From: Desertimonas flava
GTDB lineage: Bacteria > Actinomycetota > Acidimicrobiia > Acidimicrobiales > Ilumatobacteraceae
DNA: 64,000 nucleotides
Direction of reading: 5' to 3'
Assembly (NCBI RefSeq): GCF_003426815.1
Contig: NZ_QKYK01000003.1
Coordinates: forward strand, 248,001 to 312,000
Shown: piece by piece, positions 27,384 through 35,531 of the stretch
Layout of the letters: each line of letters starts with the position of its first letter
Position numbering within the stretch: the stretch's first letter is position 1
The notes under the pieces: generated by a model
Told to the model about the DNA's origin: nothing
Seen by the model: the letters and a program-made list of their open reading frames with translations, nothing else
The model's database searches: none
Made by a program: the position numbers and the translations under genes

Positions 27384-28481
27384 TCAGCCCCAGACGGACG
27401 CCGCCGTTTCGACGACGAGCTCGAGCTTGCGCCACTGATCGTCGATGGTGAGGTCGTTGCCGTGATGGCTGCTCGAGAACCCGCATTGCGGGCTGAGGGC
27501 GAGGCGCTCGAGGGGCACGATGCGTGCCGCCTCCTCGATGCGGCGCTTCAGCTCCTCGGGATCTTCGAGCTGGGCCAACTTCGACGTCACCAGCCCGAGA
27601 ACGACCGTCTTGTCGTCGGCCAGGTGCCGGAGCGGCTCGAAGCCCCCGGCCCGGTCGCTGTCGAACTCGAGGAAGAAGGCGTCGACGTCCATGCCGCCGA
27701 ACACGGGCTCGGCGATCGGCTCGTACCCACCGCTCGCCACCCAGCGGCTGCGGAAGTTGCCCCGGCACATGTGCGTGGTGACGAGCAGGTCGTCGGGCCG
27801 GTTGGCGATGATCGCGTTGGTCGTGTCCCGGTAGCGGCGCACCAGGTCGTCGGGATCGTCGCCCCTGGCGGCGATCTGGGCTCGGAAGGCCGGGTCGCAG
27901 AGGTAGGCGAAGCTGATGTCGTCCACTTGGAGGTATCGGCATCCCGCCTCGTAGAGCAGGGTGATCTCATCTCGGTAAGCGACGACGAGGTCGTCCCAGA
28001 ACTGCTCCATGTCCGGGTACGTCGTCTCGTCGACGACACTGCGGCCTCCCATCAAGGTGACGACGCCCGGACCGGGGATGGTGAGTTTGGCCGGGTGCGA
28101 GGTCGCCGCCGAGGCAACGAACGCGAAGTCGTCCACGAAGATCGGCCGAGCGTGCCGCACCGGCCCGGTGATGACCGGGATCGGCGGGCTGTCGCCCTCC
28201 CCCTTGAAGTTCGCGGGGCGCGGTCGCGCCGCGAGCTCGACGCCATCGAAGGCGTGAAGGAAGTCGAGGTGCCACCAGTCGCGCCGGAACTCGCCGTCGG
28301 TGACGGCGCCGATCCCGATCTCCTCCTGCTTCGCCACGGCCGACGCGATCTCGTCGTCCTCGATCGCCGCCAGCTCCTCGGGCTCGAGCTCGCCGTCCTT
28401 CCACGCCTGCCGGGCCGTGGCGAGCCGAGCCGGCCGAAGCAGACTGCCGACCATGTCGGCACGGGACGGTAACTGCATCAT
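27384..28481 (-). CDS. Cobalamin-independent methionine synthase (MetE)-family zinc alkyltransferase
   Basis: A 365-aa single-domain protein related to the C-terminal half of MetE and to epoxyalkane:coenzyme M transferases. Zinc ligands are visible: HMC in VTTHMCRGNF, a glutamate in FFLEFDSDRAG and a cysteine in LSPQCGFSS. These proteins activate a thiol on zinc for alkyl transfer. I start at ATG 28481, which has an ideal AGGAG five bases upstream; an ATG at 28568 gives 29 more residues but no ribosome site. The island context suggests a catabolic or alkyl-transfer role, not methionine synthesis. Which thiol (homocysteine, CoM or other) is unknown. Confidence 0.82.
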   Translation of the reverse strand: MMQLPSRADMVGSLLRPARLATARQAWKDGELEPEELAAIEDDEIASAVAKQEEIGIGAVTDGEFRRDWWHLDFLHAFDGVELAARPRPANFKGEGDSPPIPVITGPVRHARPIFVDDFAFVASAATSHPAKLTIPGPGVVTLMGGRSVVDETTYPDMEQFWDDLVVAYRDEITLLYEAGCRYLQVDDISFAYLCDPAFRAQIAARGDDPDDLVRRYRDTTNAIIANRPDDLLVTTHMCRGNFRSRWVASGGYEPIAEPVFGGMDVDAFFLEFDSDRAGGFEPLRHLADDKTVVLGLVTSKLAQLEDPEELKRRIEEAARIVPLERLALSPQCGFSSSHHGNDLTIDDQWRKLELVVETAASVWG

Positions 28482-28593
28482 GGTGACTCCTGGCTCGGTC
28501 GTCGGGCCGGCCTCGCCGCCAGCAGAGCCAGCATCGAACCCGTGCACCGATTCGTCGGTGTGTGACACGCTTGTCGGCGCGGGAAGGTTTCCA

Positions 28594-28607
28594 GATCATA
28601 TATTATC
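28594..28607. promoter_or_regulatory. Operator-like palindrome (site 2)
   Basis: GATCATATATTATC, one change from site 1. It lies 112 bases upstream of the MetE-like start, within the divergent promoter region shared with the Baeyer-Villiger monooxygenase. Confidence 0.5.
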
Positions 28608-28719
28608 GATGAGACCCCAACAAGGCGAAGTTGTGCGCACACCACCTCGGGAACGATTCCGGCACGTCGCCGCCTCGCTCGTGGCGGGGCACCAGCCCTG
28701 AACGTGGCCCCCGAGTGGT

Positions 28720-28733
28720 CATCATATATGATG
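28720..28733. promoter_or_regulatory. Palindromic operator CATCATATATGATG (site 3)
   Basis: Perfect dyad with the ATCATATATGAT core, 52 bases upstream of the monooxygenase start (28786). Confidence 0.65.
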
Positions 28734-28785
28734 CTGCCGTCAGCCTGGTCGACTGCCGTCGAGCCTGCGAACTCTGGAGGGGCGA

Positions 28786-30453
28786 ATGCCGGATGCACGC
28801 GAGTCAAGGACTCCCGATTTCGACGTGATCGTCGTCGGGGCCGGTTTCGCCGGGCTCAATGCCCTGCACTCACTGCGTGGCGCGGGATACCGGGTCGTGG
28901 TCCTCGACGCAGCCGACGGGGTCGGCGGGACGTGGTACTGGAACCGGTATCCGGGCGCGAGATGCGACGTCGTCAGCATCGACTACTCGTACACGTTCTC
29001 CGACGAGCTCTACCGGGACTGGTCCTGGAGCGAGCGCTACGCGCAGCAACCGGAGATCGAGCGCTACCTCAACTGGGTGGCCGATCGGCTCGACCTGCGC
29101 AAGGACATCCGACTCGGCACCCGCGTCGTCAGCGCCGTGTACGAGGACGCCGACGCGACCTGGACGATCAGCACCGAGGCGGGCGACCACATCACGGCGC
29201 CGTTCCTGGTCGCCGCGACGGGCTGCCTGTCGGTACCCAGCACCCCGCACTTCGACGGGCTCGACCGGTTCCAGGGCGAGATCCATCACACCGCGTCGTG
29301 GCCGGCCGAGGGGGTCGATCTGACGGGGCGGCGGGTCGCCGTGATCGGCACCGGTTCGTCGGGCATCCAGGCGATCCCGGTGATCGCCGAGTCGGCGAGC
29401 GAGCTCACGGTGTTCCAGCGGACCGCCAACTTCAGCCTGCCCGCGGGGCAGCGGGAGAACGACGAGGAGCGCGTGCGTCACCGCAAGGCGTCGTTGGCAC
29501 AGTGGCGTGAGGCGGCCTGGAACAACTCGGCCGGGTTCGACTTCGAGCCGGCTGCGCTCGGCGTCGACGACCTCGAGCGCGAGCGCGCGTACGCCGAGCT
29601 CGACCGGCGGTGGGGGCGCGGCGGATTCCCCGAGATCGTCCTCGCGTTCGACGACGTCTTCAAGAATCGCGAGGCCAACGAGTTCCTGGCCGAGTACTTC
29701 CGCAGCAAGGTACGCGAGATCGTGCGCGACCCGGACGTGGCCGAGTTGCTGTGCGCCAGGGACCACCCGATCGGGAGCAAGCGAGTGTGCGCGGATACTC
29801 GCTACTACGAGACCTTCAACCGCGACAACGTCACGCTGATCGATGCCCGCGCCACGCCGATCGCCTCGTTCGACGAGACCGGTGTGCTCCTCAGCGATGG
29901 CCGCCACATCGAGCTCGACGTCGTGGTGATGGCGACCGGGTTCGACGCGATGACGGGTGCGCTGCGACGGATGGGCGTGGTCGGCCGCCATGGCACGACG
30001 ATCGACGACGCCTGGGCGAGCGGTCCCCACACCTACCTCGGCATCCAGGTCGTGTCGTTCCCCAACCTGTTCATGATCACCGGGCCGCAGAGTCCGTCGG
30101 TGCTCAACAACATGATCCTCGGGATCGAGCACCACGTCCGCTGGATCACCAACTGCATCGACTTCATGCGTCGTCACGGTCTCCGGTCGATCGAGCCGAC
30201 GCCCGAGGCGCAGTCGGGTTGGGACGACGAGGTGCGCGCCGCGGCGTCCGAGACGCTGTATCCGCAGGCCGAATCGTGGTACGTCGGCGCCAATATCCCG
30301 GGCAAGCCTCGGGTCTTCATGGTCTACGTCGGAGGGTTCGACAAGTACGTGCGAACGTGCGACGCGATCGCCGAGGAGGGGTACGAGGGCTTCGTGTTCG
30401 ACGGGCCCGACGGCGCGGCGGCCCTCAGCCGATCGGGGATCGCCACTCAGTAG
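28786..30453 (+). CDS. Baeyer-Villiger monooxygenase (flavoprotein)
   Basis: A 555-aa FAD/NADPH-dependent class B monooxygenase that inserts oxygen next to a ketone, giving an ester or lactone. The FAD Rossmann motif GAGFAGL lies near residue 17, the BVMO fingerprint FQGEIHHTASWP (FxGxxxHxxxWP) near residue 165, and the NADPH motif GTGSSG near residue 187. GTWYWNRYPGARCD is typical of cyclohexanone- and acetone-monooxygenase types. The start has a GGAGG site. It overlaps the convergent SMP-30 lactonase by 7 bases at the 3' end. The likely joint role is ketone to lactone to hydroxy acid; the true substrate is unknown. Confidence 0.94.
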   Translation: MPDARESRTPDFDVIVVGAGFAGLNALHSLRGAGYRVVVLDAADGVGGTWYWNRYPGARCDVVSIDYSYTFSDELYRDWSWSERYAQQPEIERYLNWVADRLDLRKDIRLGTRVVSAVYEDADATWTISTEAGDHITAPFLVAATGCLSVPSTPHFDGLDRFQGEIHHTASWPAEGVDLTGRRVAVIGTGSSGIQAIPVIAESASELTVFQRTANFSLPAGQRENDEERVRHRKASLAQWREAAWNNSAGFDFEPAALGVDDLERERAYAELDRRWGRGGFPEIVLAFDDVFKNREANEFLAEYFRSKVREIVRDPDVAELLCARDHPIGSKRVCADTRYYETFNRDNVTLIDARATPIASFDETGVLLSDGRHIELDVVVMATGFDAMTGALRRMGVVGRHGTTIDDAWASGPHTYLGIQVVSFPNLFMITGPQSPSVLNNMILGIEHHVRWITNCIDFMRRHGLRSIEPTPEAQSGWDDEVRAAASETLYPQAESWYVGANIPGKPRVFMVYVGGFDKYVRTCDAIAEEGYEGFVFDGPDGAAALSRSGIATQ

Positions 30454-31370
30454 TGCGGAAGCGGCGCCGACGTGCACACGGTGGGGATGGAGTGCAGCGT
30501 CGTCGACGTCGTGAGGAAGAGCGTCCGCAGGTCCGGGCCTCCCCAGCAGAGGCTTCCGCACACCTCGGGCGTCTGGATCATGCCGATCCGCTCGCCGGTC
30601 ACTGGATCGAACACCCACACGCCACCGGGTCCGGTCGTCCACACGTTGCCGAACTCGTCGCACTCCATGCCGTCGGGCGAGCCTCCCTCGATGGTGCCGC
30701 CGATCCCCTCGGCGAGGATCCGTCCGTTCACCAGTGCGCCGTCGTCGGCGACGTCGAACACCTTGATGTGAGCGCGCGGCGAGTCGTTGACGTACAGCAG
30801 CGACTCGTCGGGCGAGAAGCACAGGCCGTTCGGTTGTTCGAACTCGCCGGGCCGCGACACCAGCTCGGCCTCACCACCGTCGTGAGGGACGCGATAGACA
30901 CCCGTGTAACCGATCTGCGTGGTGCGTTGGCTGCCGATCCAGTCGTTCCACCGGCCGTAGTCGGGATCGGTGAAGTAGATGTAACCGTCTCGCTTGCGGC
31001 TCACCACGTCGTTGGGACTGTTGAGGTACCGACCACCGGCGTGGAAGCACACCATCTCGTGGAACCCATCGGCGTGGAACCGCGTGACGGCGCTCGAGAC
31101 GTGCTCGCACACGATGAGCCGGCGCTCGACGTCGTAGGCCATTCCGTTGGCCTTGAAGGTCGGGAACATCACCAACTCGGCACCTCCACCGGCCGTCCAC
31201 CGGTAGCGCCGGTCGGCGGGGATGTCGCTGAAGTAGAGCGCCTGCTCGGCCACGTTCCAGACCGGGCCCTCGGTGAAGACGTAGCCGGCGGCCAACAGGG
31301 ACAGTTGGGCATCGGTGTCAACGAGAGCCGCGAAGTCGTCGCGTTCCACGATGATCGTCACGTCGAGCAC
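30447..31370 (-). CDS. SMP-30/gluconolactonase-family lactonase
   Basis: A 307-aa six-bladed beta-propeller protein. The metal-binding glutamate is in FTEGPVWN near residue 34, with asparagines in YLNSPNDVV and EQPNGLCFSPD, and an aspartate in GSPDGMECDEFGNVW, as in SMP-30 and related gluconolactonases. These are Ca2+ or Zn2+-dependent lactone hydrolases. Start GTG 31370 is used here; a second GTG at 31361 is better spaced from the GGGGGAG ribosome site. It converges on the BVMO with a 7-base overlap, and opposes the sugar-binding protein across a shared operator. It may open the lactone formed by the BVMO. Confidence 0.88.
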   Translation of the reverse strand: MLDVTIIVERDDFAALVDTDAQLSLLAAGYVFTEGPVWNVAEQALYFSDIPADRRYRWTAGGGAELVMFPTFKANGMAYDVERRLIVCEHVSSAVTRFHADGFHEMVCFHAGGRYLNSPNDVVSRKRDGYIYFTDPDYGRWNDWIGSQRTTQIGYTGVYRVPHDGGEAELVSRPGEFEQPNGLCFSPDESLLYVNDSPRAHIKVFDVADDGALVNGRILAEGIGGTIEGGSPDGMECDEFGNVWTTGPGGVWVFDPVTGERIGMIQTPEVCGSLCWGGPDLRTLFLTTSTTLHSIPTVCTSAPLPHY

Positions 31371-31409
31371 TCCCCCGGCCGCGCCGCCCGTTGACGTCGG
31401 CCCACATGT

Positions 31410-31423
31410 GATCTTATATGATC
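31410..31423. promoter_or_regulatory. Operator-like palindrome (site 4)
   Basis: GATCTTATATGATC, one change from the consensus. It sits between the divergent lactonase (39 bases from start) and the sugar-binding protein (63 bases from start), so it can control both. Confidence 0.65.
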
Positions 31424-31486
31424 TGCATCGCCCTGCGAGTCGTCATCGTGGCGGCGACGGGGACGACAGAACGCCGGGGAGGCACC

Positions 31487-32806
31487 ATGGCAACGACGAG
31501 TACGAGCCCGCACGGAGCCCGATCGGTGAACCTGCGCCGCGCGACCGTACGGTTCGGCACCCTCGCGGCCGCGATGGCGATCGCCGGAGCGAGCGTCTCG
31601 ACGGCGGCGAGCGACGACACCACTGCCGACACGGCCGCCGCCTCCACGACCGACCCGAGCGACTTCGGGGCCACGTTGAGCGACGGCGAGTATGGCGAGA
31701 ACTACACGCCTGACCTCGAACTCCTCGTGACCGGCCTGGCCGGCCCCGACGGTCTGCCGACCGAGGAACGGGCCCGCAACATCGTGCTCGCCACCGTGGA
31801 CCGGGCCGGCCTGCCGGTCGACGAGGACCTGGCGTTCGAGTGTTGGCAGAACGACGGGTGTGACACGGGCACCGGTGGCGAACTGAAGGTCGGTCTCGCC
31901 GACGGCTTCGGCGGCAACATCGCCCGCCAGATCTTCAAGATGGAGTTCATCCTCCAAGCGCTCTCGTATCCGGAGATCGGCGAGATCGCCTACACCGACG
32001 CCAACCTCGACACGCAAAAGGCGATCTCCGACGTGCGCAGCTTCGCAGCGCGCGACTTCGACATCATCATCAGCTACCCCGACGCCGGCGAAGCCCTCGT
32101 CCCTGCCTACCGCGCCGCGATGGAACAAGGCTCCCTCGTCGTCACCTGGGCCGGCACGGCCGTGGGCGAACCCGGCGTCGACTACCTCACCTACAGCGGC
32201 CCCGACTGGTGCGCCGTCGGACGAGCGTGGGGCACGCAGTTCGGCGAGGAACTTCCCGACGGTGGGGAGATCGGCATCCTGCTGGGGGCACCGGGCAACA
32301 CGATCGACCCGGCGCAGGAGGAGTGCATGCTCGAGACGCTGCCCGACAACATCGAGATCGTCGCCCGTCAGGGCAACGCCTGGAGCCGGGAGAGCTACCT
32401 CGCCGCGACGTCGGCGATCCTCGCCGAGCACCCCGACATCGACGGCATCCTCGGCAGCTACGGCGACGCCTTCGTCGGCGCCATGCGCGCCTTCGAAGCC
32501 GCCGGCATCTCGATGGAGGGACTGGTCACGATGCACCAGGGCGACGACAACCCGTTCCTGTGCGCCTGGAAGGAAGCCGGCGGGGTGATGCGGTCGTTCA
32601 CCGGTGTCAGTCTCCTCATGGAGGGGCGGACCGGGCTGACGGCGGCGATGATGTTCATGCAGGGCTACGACGTTCCGCCCGAGATCATCTTCGGCGTTCA
32701 GCTCAAGCCGGTGACGATGGAGTCGTGCCGCACCGACATCCCGCCGGACGGCTCGTCGTCGAGCCTCGTCTCCGGCGAGCTGCAGTCTCGGATGTTCCCG
32801 GGCTGA
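31487..32806 (+). CDS. Sugar-type periplasmic binding protein of ABC transporter (ribose/galactose class), paralog A
   Basis: A 439-aa type I periplasmic-binding-protein-like receptor (Peripla_BP_4 class). The start ATG 31487 has GGAGG five bases upstream; the earlier ATG at 31418 falls inside the operator, so is rejected. The signal-peptide-like N-terminus lacks a lipobox cysteine. The binding domain contains LKVGLADGFGGNIARQIF, YTDANLDTQKAISDVRSF, FDIIISYPDAGEALVPAY and the DGILGSYGDAFVGAMRAFEAAG hinge region. It is followed by a permease, a second nearly identical binding protein, an ATPase and a second permease. Ligand unknown; the class binds sugars but also autoinducers and other solutes. 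Confidence 0.9.
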   Translation: MATTSTSPHGARSVNLRRATVRFGTLAAAMAIAGASVSTAASDDTTADTAAASTTDPSDFGATLSDGEYGENYTPDLELLVTGLAGPDGLPTEERARNIVLATVDRAGLPVDEDLAFECWQNDGCDTGTGGELKVGLADGFGGNIARQIFKMEFILQALSYPEIGEIAYTDANLDTQKAISDVRSFAARDFDIIISYPDAGEALVPAYRAAMEQGSLVVTWAGTAVGEPGVDYLTYSGPDWCAVGRAWGTQFGEELPDGGEIGILLGAPGNTIDPAQEECMLETLPDNIEIVARQGNAWSRESYLAATSAILAEHPDIDGILGSYGDAFVGAMRAFEAAGISMEGLVTMHQGDDNPFLCAWKEAGGVMRSFTGVSLLMEGRTGLTAAMMFMQGYDVPPEIIFGVQLKPVTMESCRTDIPPDGSSSSLVSGELQSRMFPG

Positions 32807-32855
32807 CCGGCCGACTGCCGCCTCCGATTTGACGTGCGTGTCGTGTGCGCGACAC

Positions 32856-32869
32856 AATCATATCTGATT
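32856..32869. promoter_or_regulatory. Operator-like palindrome (site 5)
   Basis: AATCATATCTGATT, core one change from ATCATATATGAT, 69 bases upstream of the permease start (32939). Confidence 0.5.
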
Positions 32870-32938
32870 TGTCGTGGCGTTCGAGCGGCGACTCGACCAG
32901 GGACCCTCTCGATGGGGCACGAATGAAACGGGGCGACG

Positions 32939-34057
32939 GTGTCCGACCACAGTGACCGCGCGGGACGTGGCGCCACGTGGCGTCCGGACGTTCGCCTGGC
33001 GCTCGGCAACCTGCTCTTCAGCACGCGCTTCGCCACGATCTGGATCGCCATGGCGGCGCTCCTCGTGATCTGCCGCATCGCCGCCCCGAGCGTCCTCTCG
33101 TCGGCGTCGTGGAGTTCGCTCCTGCCCCTCGGAAGCGTGGTCGCGATCGTCGCCCTGGGGCAGATGTTGGTGATCATGATGGGGGGCATCGACCTCTCGA
33201 TGGGGGCGAGCATCTCGCTGCTCGCCAACGTCCTCGTCGGCGTCTCCAAGGGGTCCGACGATCGTCTGGCAAGAGCCATCGTCGTGGTGTTCGTCGTCGC
33301 CGCCGTCATCGGTCTCGTGAACGGCTTGTTGGTCGCCGTGCTCGAGCTCAACCCGCTCATCGTCACGTTGGCCACGAGCCTCATCCTGCTTGGCATCACG
33401 TCCGAGTACCGCGCCGGCACCGCCAACAACTCCAGCGTCCCCGACAACCTGTCGGACTTCGTGTTCGCCAAGGTGCTGGGGGTGAGCAAGACCTTCTGGT
33501 TCGTGGTCGCCCTCACCCTGGTGCTCGGCCTCCTGCTCCGCTCGAGTGCGGTGGGACGTCGCTTCCAGGCCGTCGGGGCGAACCGTCGAGCGGCGTGGAT
33601 GGCCGGGTTCCGCGTCCGCCTCTACATCGTCGGCGCCTACGTGGCGGCCTCGATCGGTGCCGGGCTGGCCGCGATCTTCATCGGCGGCATCGTGGTCAAC
33701 CCGGGCGTCAACCCGGGGGCGTCCTACCTCCTCGGTCCCGTCGCCGCGGTGGTCCTCGGCGGTGCCGCACTGTCGGGCGGTCTGGCGAGCCCGGCGTCGA
33801 CGTGGGTCGCGGCGTTCTTCGTCACCCTCCTCAACCAGATGTTGAAGGTGCTGGGACTCACGAATGCCTCGCAGTTCGTCGTCTTCGGGGCGGCGATCGT
33901 GGTGGGCATGCTGATCTCCGGTGACCGCATCGCCGAACTGATCGGGCGCCTCCTGCTGCGGCCTTCGCTGCGGAGGTACATCGACGGCGACGACGAGGCA
34001 GAGCCCCGGGCTCGACCAGCGACGCAACTCGACCACGCCGTCTCACGGCAGACCTGA
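32939..34057 (+). CDS. ABC transporter permease, ribose (RbsC) type
   Basis: A 372-aa integral membrane protein of the BPD_transp_2 family with about eight to ten transmembrane helices. The family motif GGIDLSMGASISLLANVLVG (EAA-like, residues ~82-101) is clear, as is NRRAAWMAGFRV, and GPVAAVVLGGAALSGGLASP near the end. It starts at GTG 32939 with a GGGGCGA site; the N- and C-terminal tails are hydrophilic. A second permease of the same operon (37132) suggests a heterodimeric channel. Confidence 0.92.
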   Translation: MSDHSDRAGRGATWRPDVRLALGNLLFSTRFATIWIAMAALLVICRIAAPSVLSSASWSSLLPLGSVVAIVALGQMLVIMMGGIDLSMGASISLLANVLVGVSKGSDDRLARAIVVVFVVAAVIGLVNGLLVAVLELNPLIVTLATSLILLGITSEYRAGTANNSSVPDNLSDFVFAKVLGVSKTFWFVVALTLVLGLLLRSSAVGRRFQAVGANRRAAWMAGFRVRLYIVGAYVAASIGAGLAAIFIGGIVVNPGVNPGASYLLGPVAAVVLGGAALSGGLASPASTWVAAFFVTLLNQMLKVLGLTNASQFVVFGAAIVVGMLISGDRIAELIGRLLLRPSLRRYIDGDDEAEPRARPATQLDHAVSRQT

Positions 34058-34099
34058 ACGCTCGTCGTACGAGCACAACCACAGACAACAGGGGGAATC

Positions 34100-35440
34100 A
34101 TGGCGACACCGGACAGCAGCTTCATCGCGAGGAGACGCACCACCAGACGACGCACGGCGCTGGCCCTGATCTGCGCCGCGGGCCTCACCGCGGGCGTCTC
34201 GACCGTGAGCACGGCGACCGCCGGAAGCGACGACACCAGTCCGTCCGACGACACCTCGACCGCCGTCGACACCGCCACCGGCGGTGAGACCGACTGGGGT
34301 GCCACCCTGGAAGACGGTGAGTTCGGCGAGAACTACAGCAATCCCGACCCGGCGATGATCGACACCGGCATGGCCGGCCCGGGCGGTCTGCCGGTGGAGG
34401 AACGGGCCCGCAACATCGCCCTGGCCACCGTGATCCGGGCGGCCCTGCCGGTCGATCAAGACCTCGCCCTCGAGTGCTGGGAGAACAACGGGTGTGACAC
34501 GGGCACCGGTGGCGAACTGAAGGTCGGTCTGGCCGACGGCTTCGGCGGCAACATCGCCCGCCAGATCTTCAAGATGGAGTTCATCCTCCAAGCCCTGTCG
34601 TATCCGGAGATCGGCGAGATCGCCTACACCGACGCCAACCTCGACACGCAAAAGGCGATCTCCGACGTGCGCAGCTTCGCAGCGCGCGACTTCGACATCA
34701 TCATCAGCTACCCCGACGCCGGCGAAGCCCTCGTCCCTGCCTACCGCGCCGCGATGGAACAAGGCTCCCTCGTCGTCACCTGGTCGGGCACGGCCGTGGG
34801 CGAACCCGGCGTCGACTACCTCACCTACACGGGGCCGGACGTCTGTGCCGTGTCTCGTGCCTGGGGCACGCAGTTCGGCGAAGCTCTTCCCGATGGTGGT
34901 GAGATCGCCATCCTGCTCGGCGCACCGGGCAACACCCTCGACGGTCAGCAGGAGGAGTGCATGCTCGAGACGCTGCCCGACAACATCGAGATCGTCGCCC
35001 GTCAGGGCAACGCCTGGAGCCGGGAGAGCTACCTCGCCGCGACGTCGGCGATCCTCGCCGAGCACCCCGACATCGACGGCATCCTCGGAAGCTACGGCGA
35101 CGCCTTCGTCGGTGCCATGCGCGCCTTCGAAGCCGCCGGCATCTCGATGGAAGGGCTCGTCACGATGCACCAGTCGGACGACAACCCGTTCCTGTGCGCC
35201 TGGAAGGAGGCCGGCGGCGTCTCCAACTCGTGGACGTCGACGGCGCTGTTCATGGAAGGACGGACCGGGTTGACCGCGGCGATGATGTACCTACAGGGCT
35301 ACGACGTTCCCTCGCAGATCCTCTTCGGCGGTGGCCTGCGGCCGGTGACGATGGAGTCGTGCCGCACCGACATCCCGCCGGACGGCTCGCCGTCGAGCCT
35401 GATCCCGCCCGAGTTGCAGACCCGGATGTTCCCGGGCTGA
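34100..35440 (+). CDS. Sugar-type periplasmic binding protein of ABC transporter, paralog B
   Basis: A 446-aa close paralog of the protein at 31487. Start ATG 34100 has AGGGGG upstream. The N-terminus is arginine-rich then hydrophobic (TALALICAAGLTAGVST); LIC is not a convincing lipobox. From about residue 130 to 240 the protein is nearly identical to paralog A, also at DNA level; the N- and C-terminal thirds differ more. Position between the permease and ATPase genes makes it a part of one importer operon. Two receptors for one channel suggest different but related ligands. Confidence 0.9.
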   Translation: MATPDSSFIARRRTTRRRTALALICAAGLTAGVSTVSTATAGSDDTSPSDDTSTAVDTATGGETDWGATLEDGEFGENYSNPDPAMIDTGMAGPGGLPVEERARNIALATVIRAALPVDQDLALECWENNGCDTGTGGELKVGLADGFGGNIARQIFKMEFILQALSYPEIGEIAYTDANLDTQKAISDVRSFAARDFDIIISYPDAGEALVPAYRAAMEQGSLVVTWSGTAVGEPGVDYLTYTGPDVCAVSRAWGTQFGEALPDGGEIAILLGAPGNTLDGQQEECMLETLPDNIEIVARQGNAWSRESYLAATSAILAEHPDIDGILGSYGDAFVGAMRAFEAAGISMEGLVTMHQSDDNPFLCAWKEAGGVSNSWTSTALFMEGRTGLTAAMMYLQGYDVPSQILFGGGLRPVTMESCRTDIPPDGSPSSLIPPELQTRMFPG

Positions 35441-35453
35441 CGTGGACGATCGT

Positions 35454-35479
35454 GGAGGGGCGCCGGGTGGCGCCCCTCC
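35454..35479 (+). terminator. Intra-operon hairpin after binding protein B
   Basis: Perfect 11-bp stem (GGAGGGGCGCC / GGCGCCCCTCC) with a 4-base loop, 13 bases after the stop. It may attenuate readthrough or protect the binding-protein mRNA so that receptor exceeds ATPase and permease. Confidence 0.55.
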
Positions 35480-35531
35480 GGTCCACTCCCTGCCCATCCC
35501 GCCCACTCCCACCGGGCACGAACGCCACGAC

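Noticed and set aside
34060-34074. Short inverted repeat GCTCGT-CGT-ACGAGC before the second binding protein
   Set aside because: Only six paired bases and not like the island operator; could arise by chance.
32698-34305. Minus-strand frames overlapping the ABC permease and binding-protein genes
   Set aside because: Low-complexity, antisense to genes with membrane and binding-domain motifs.
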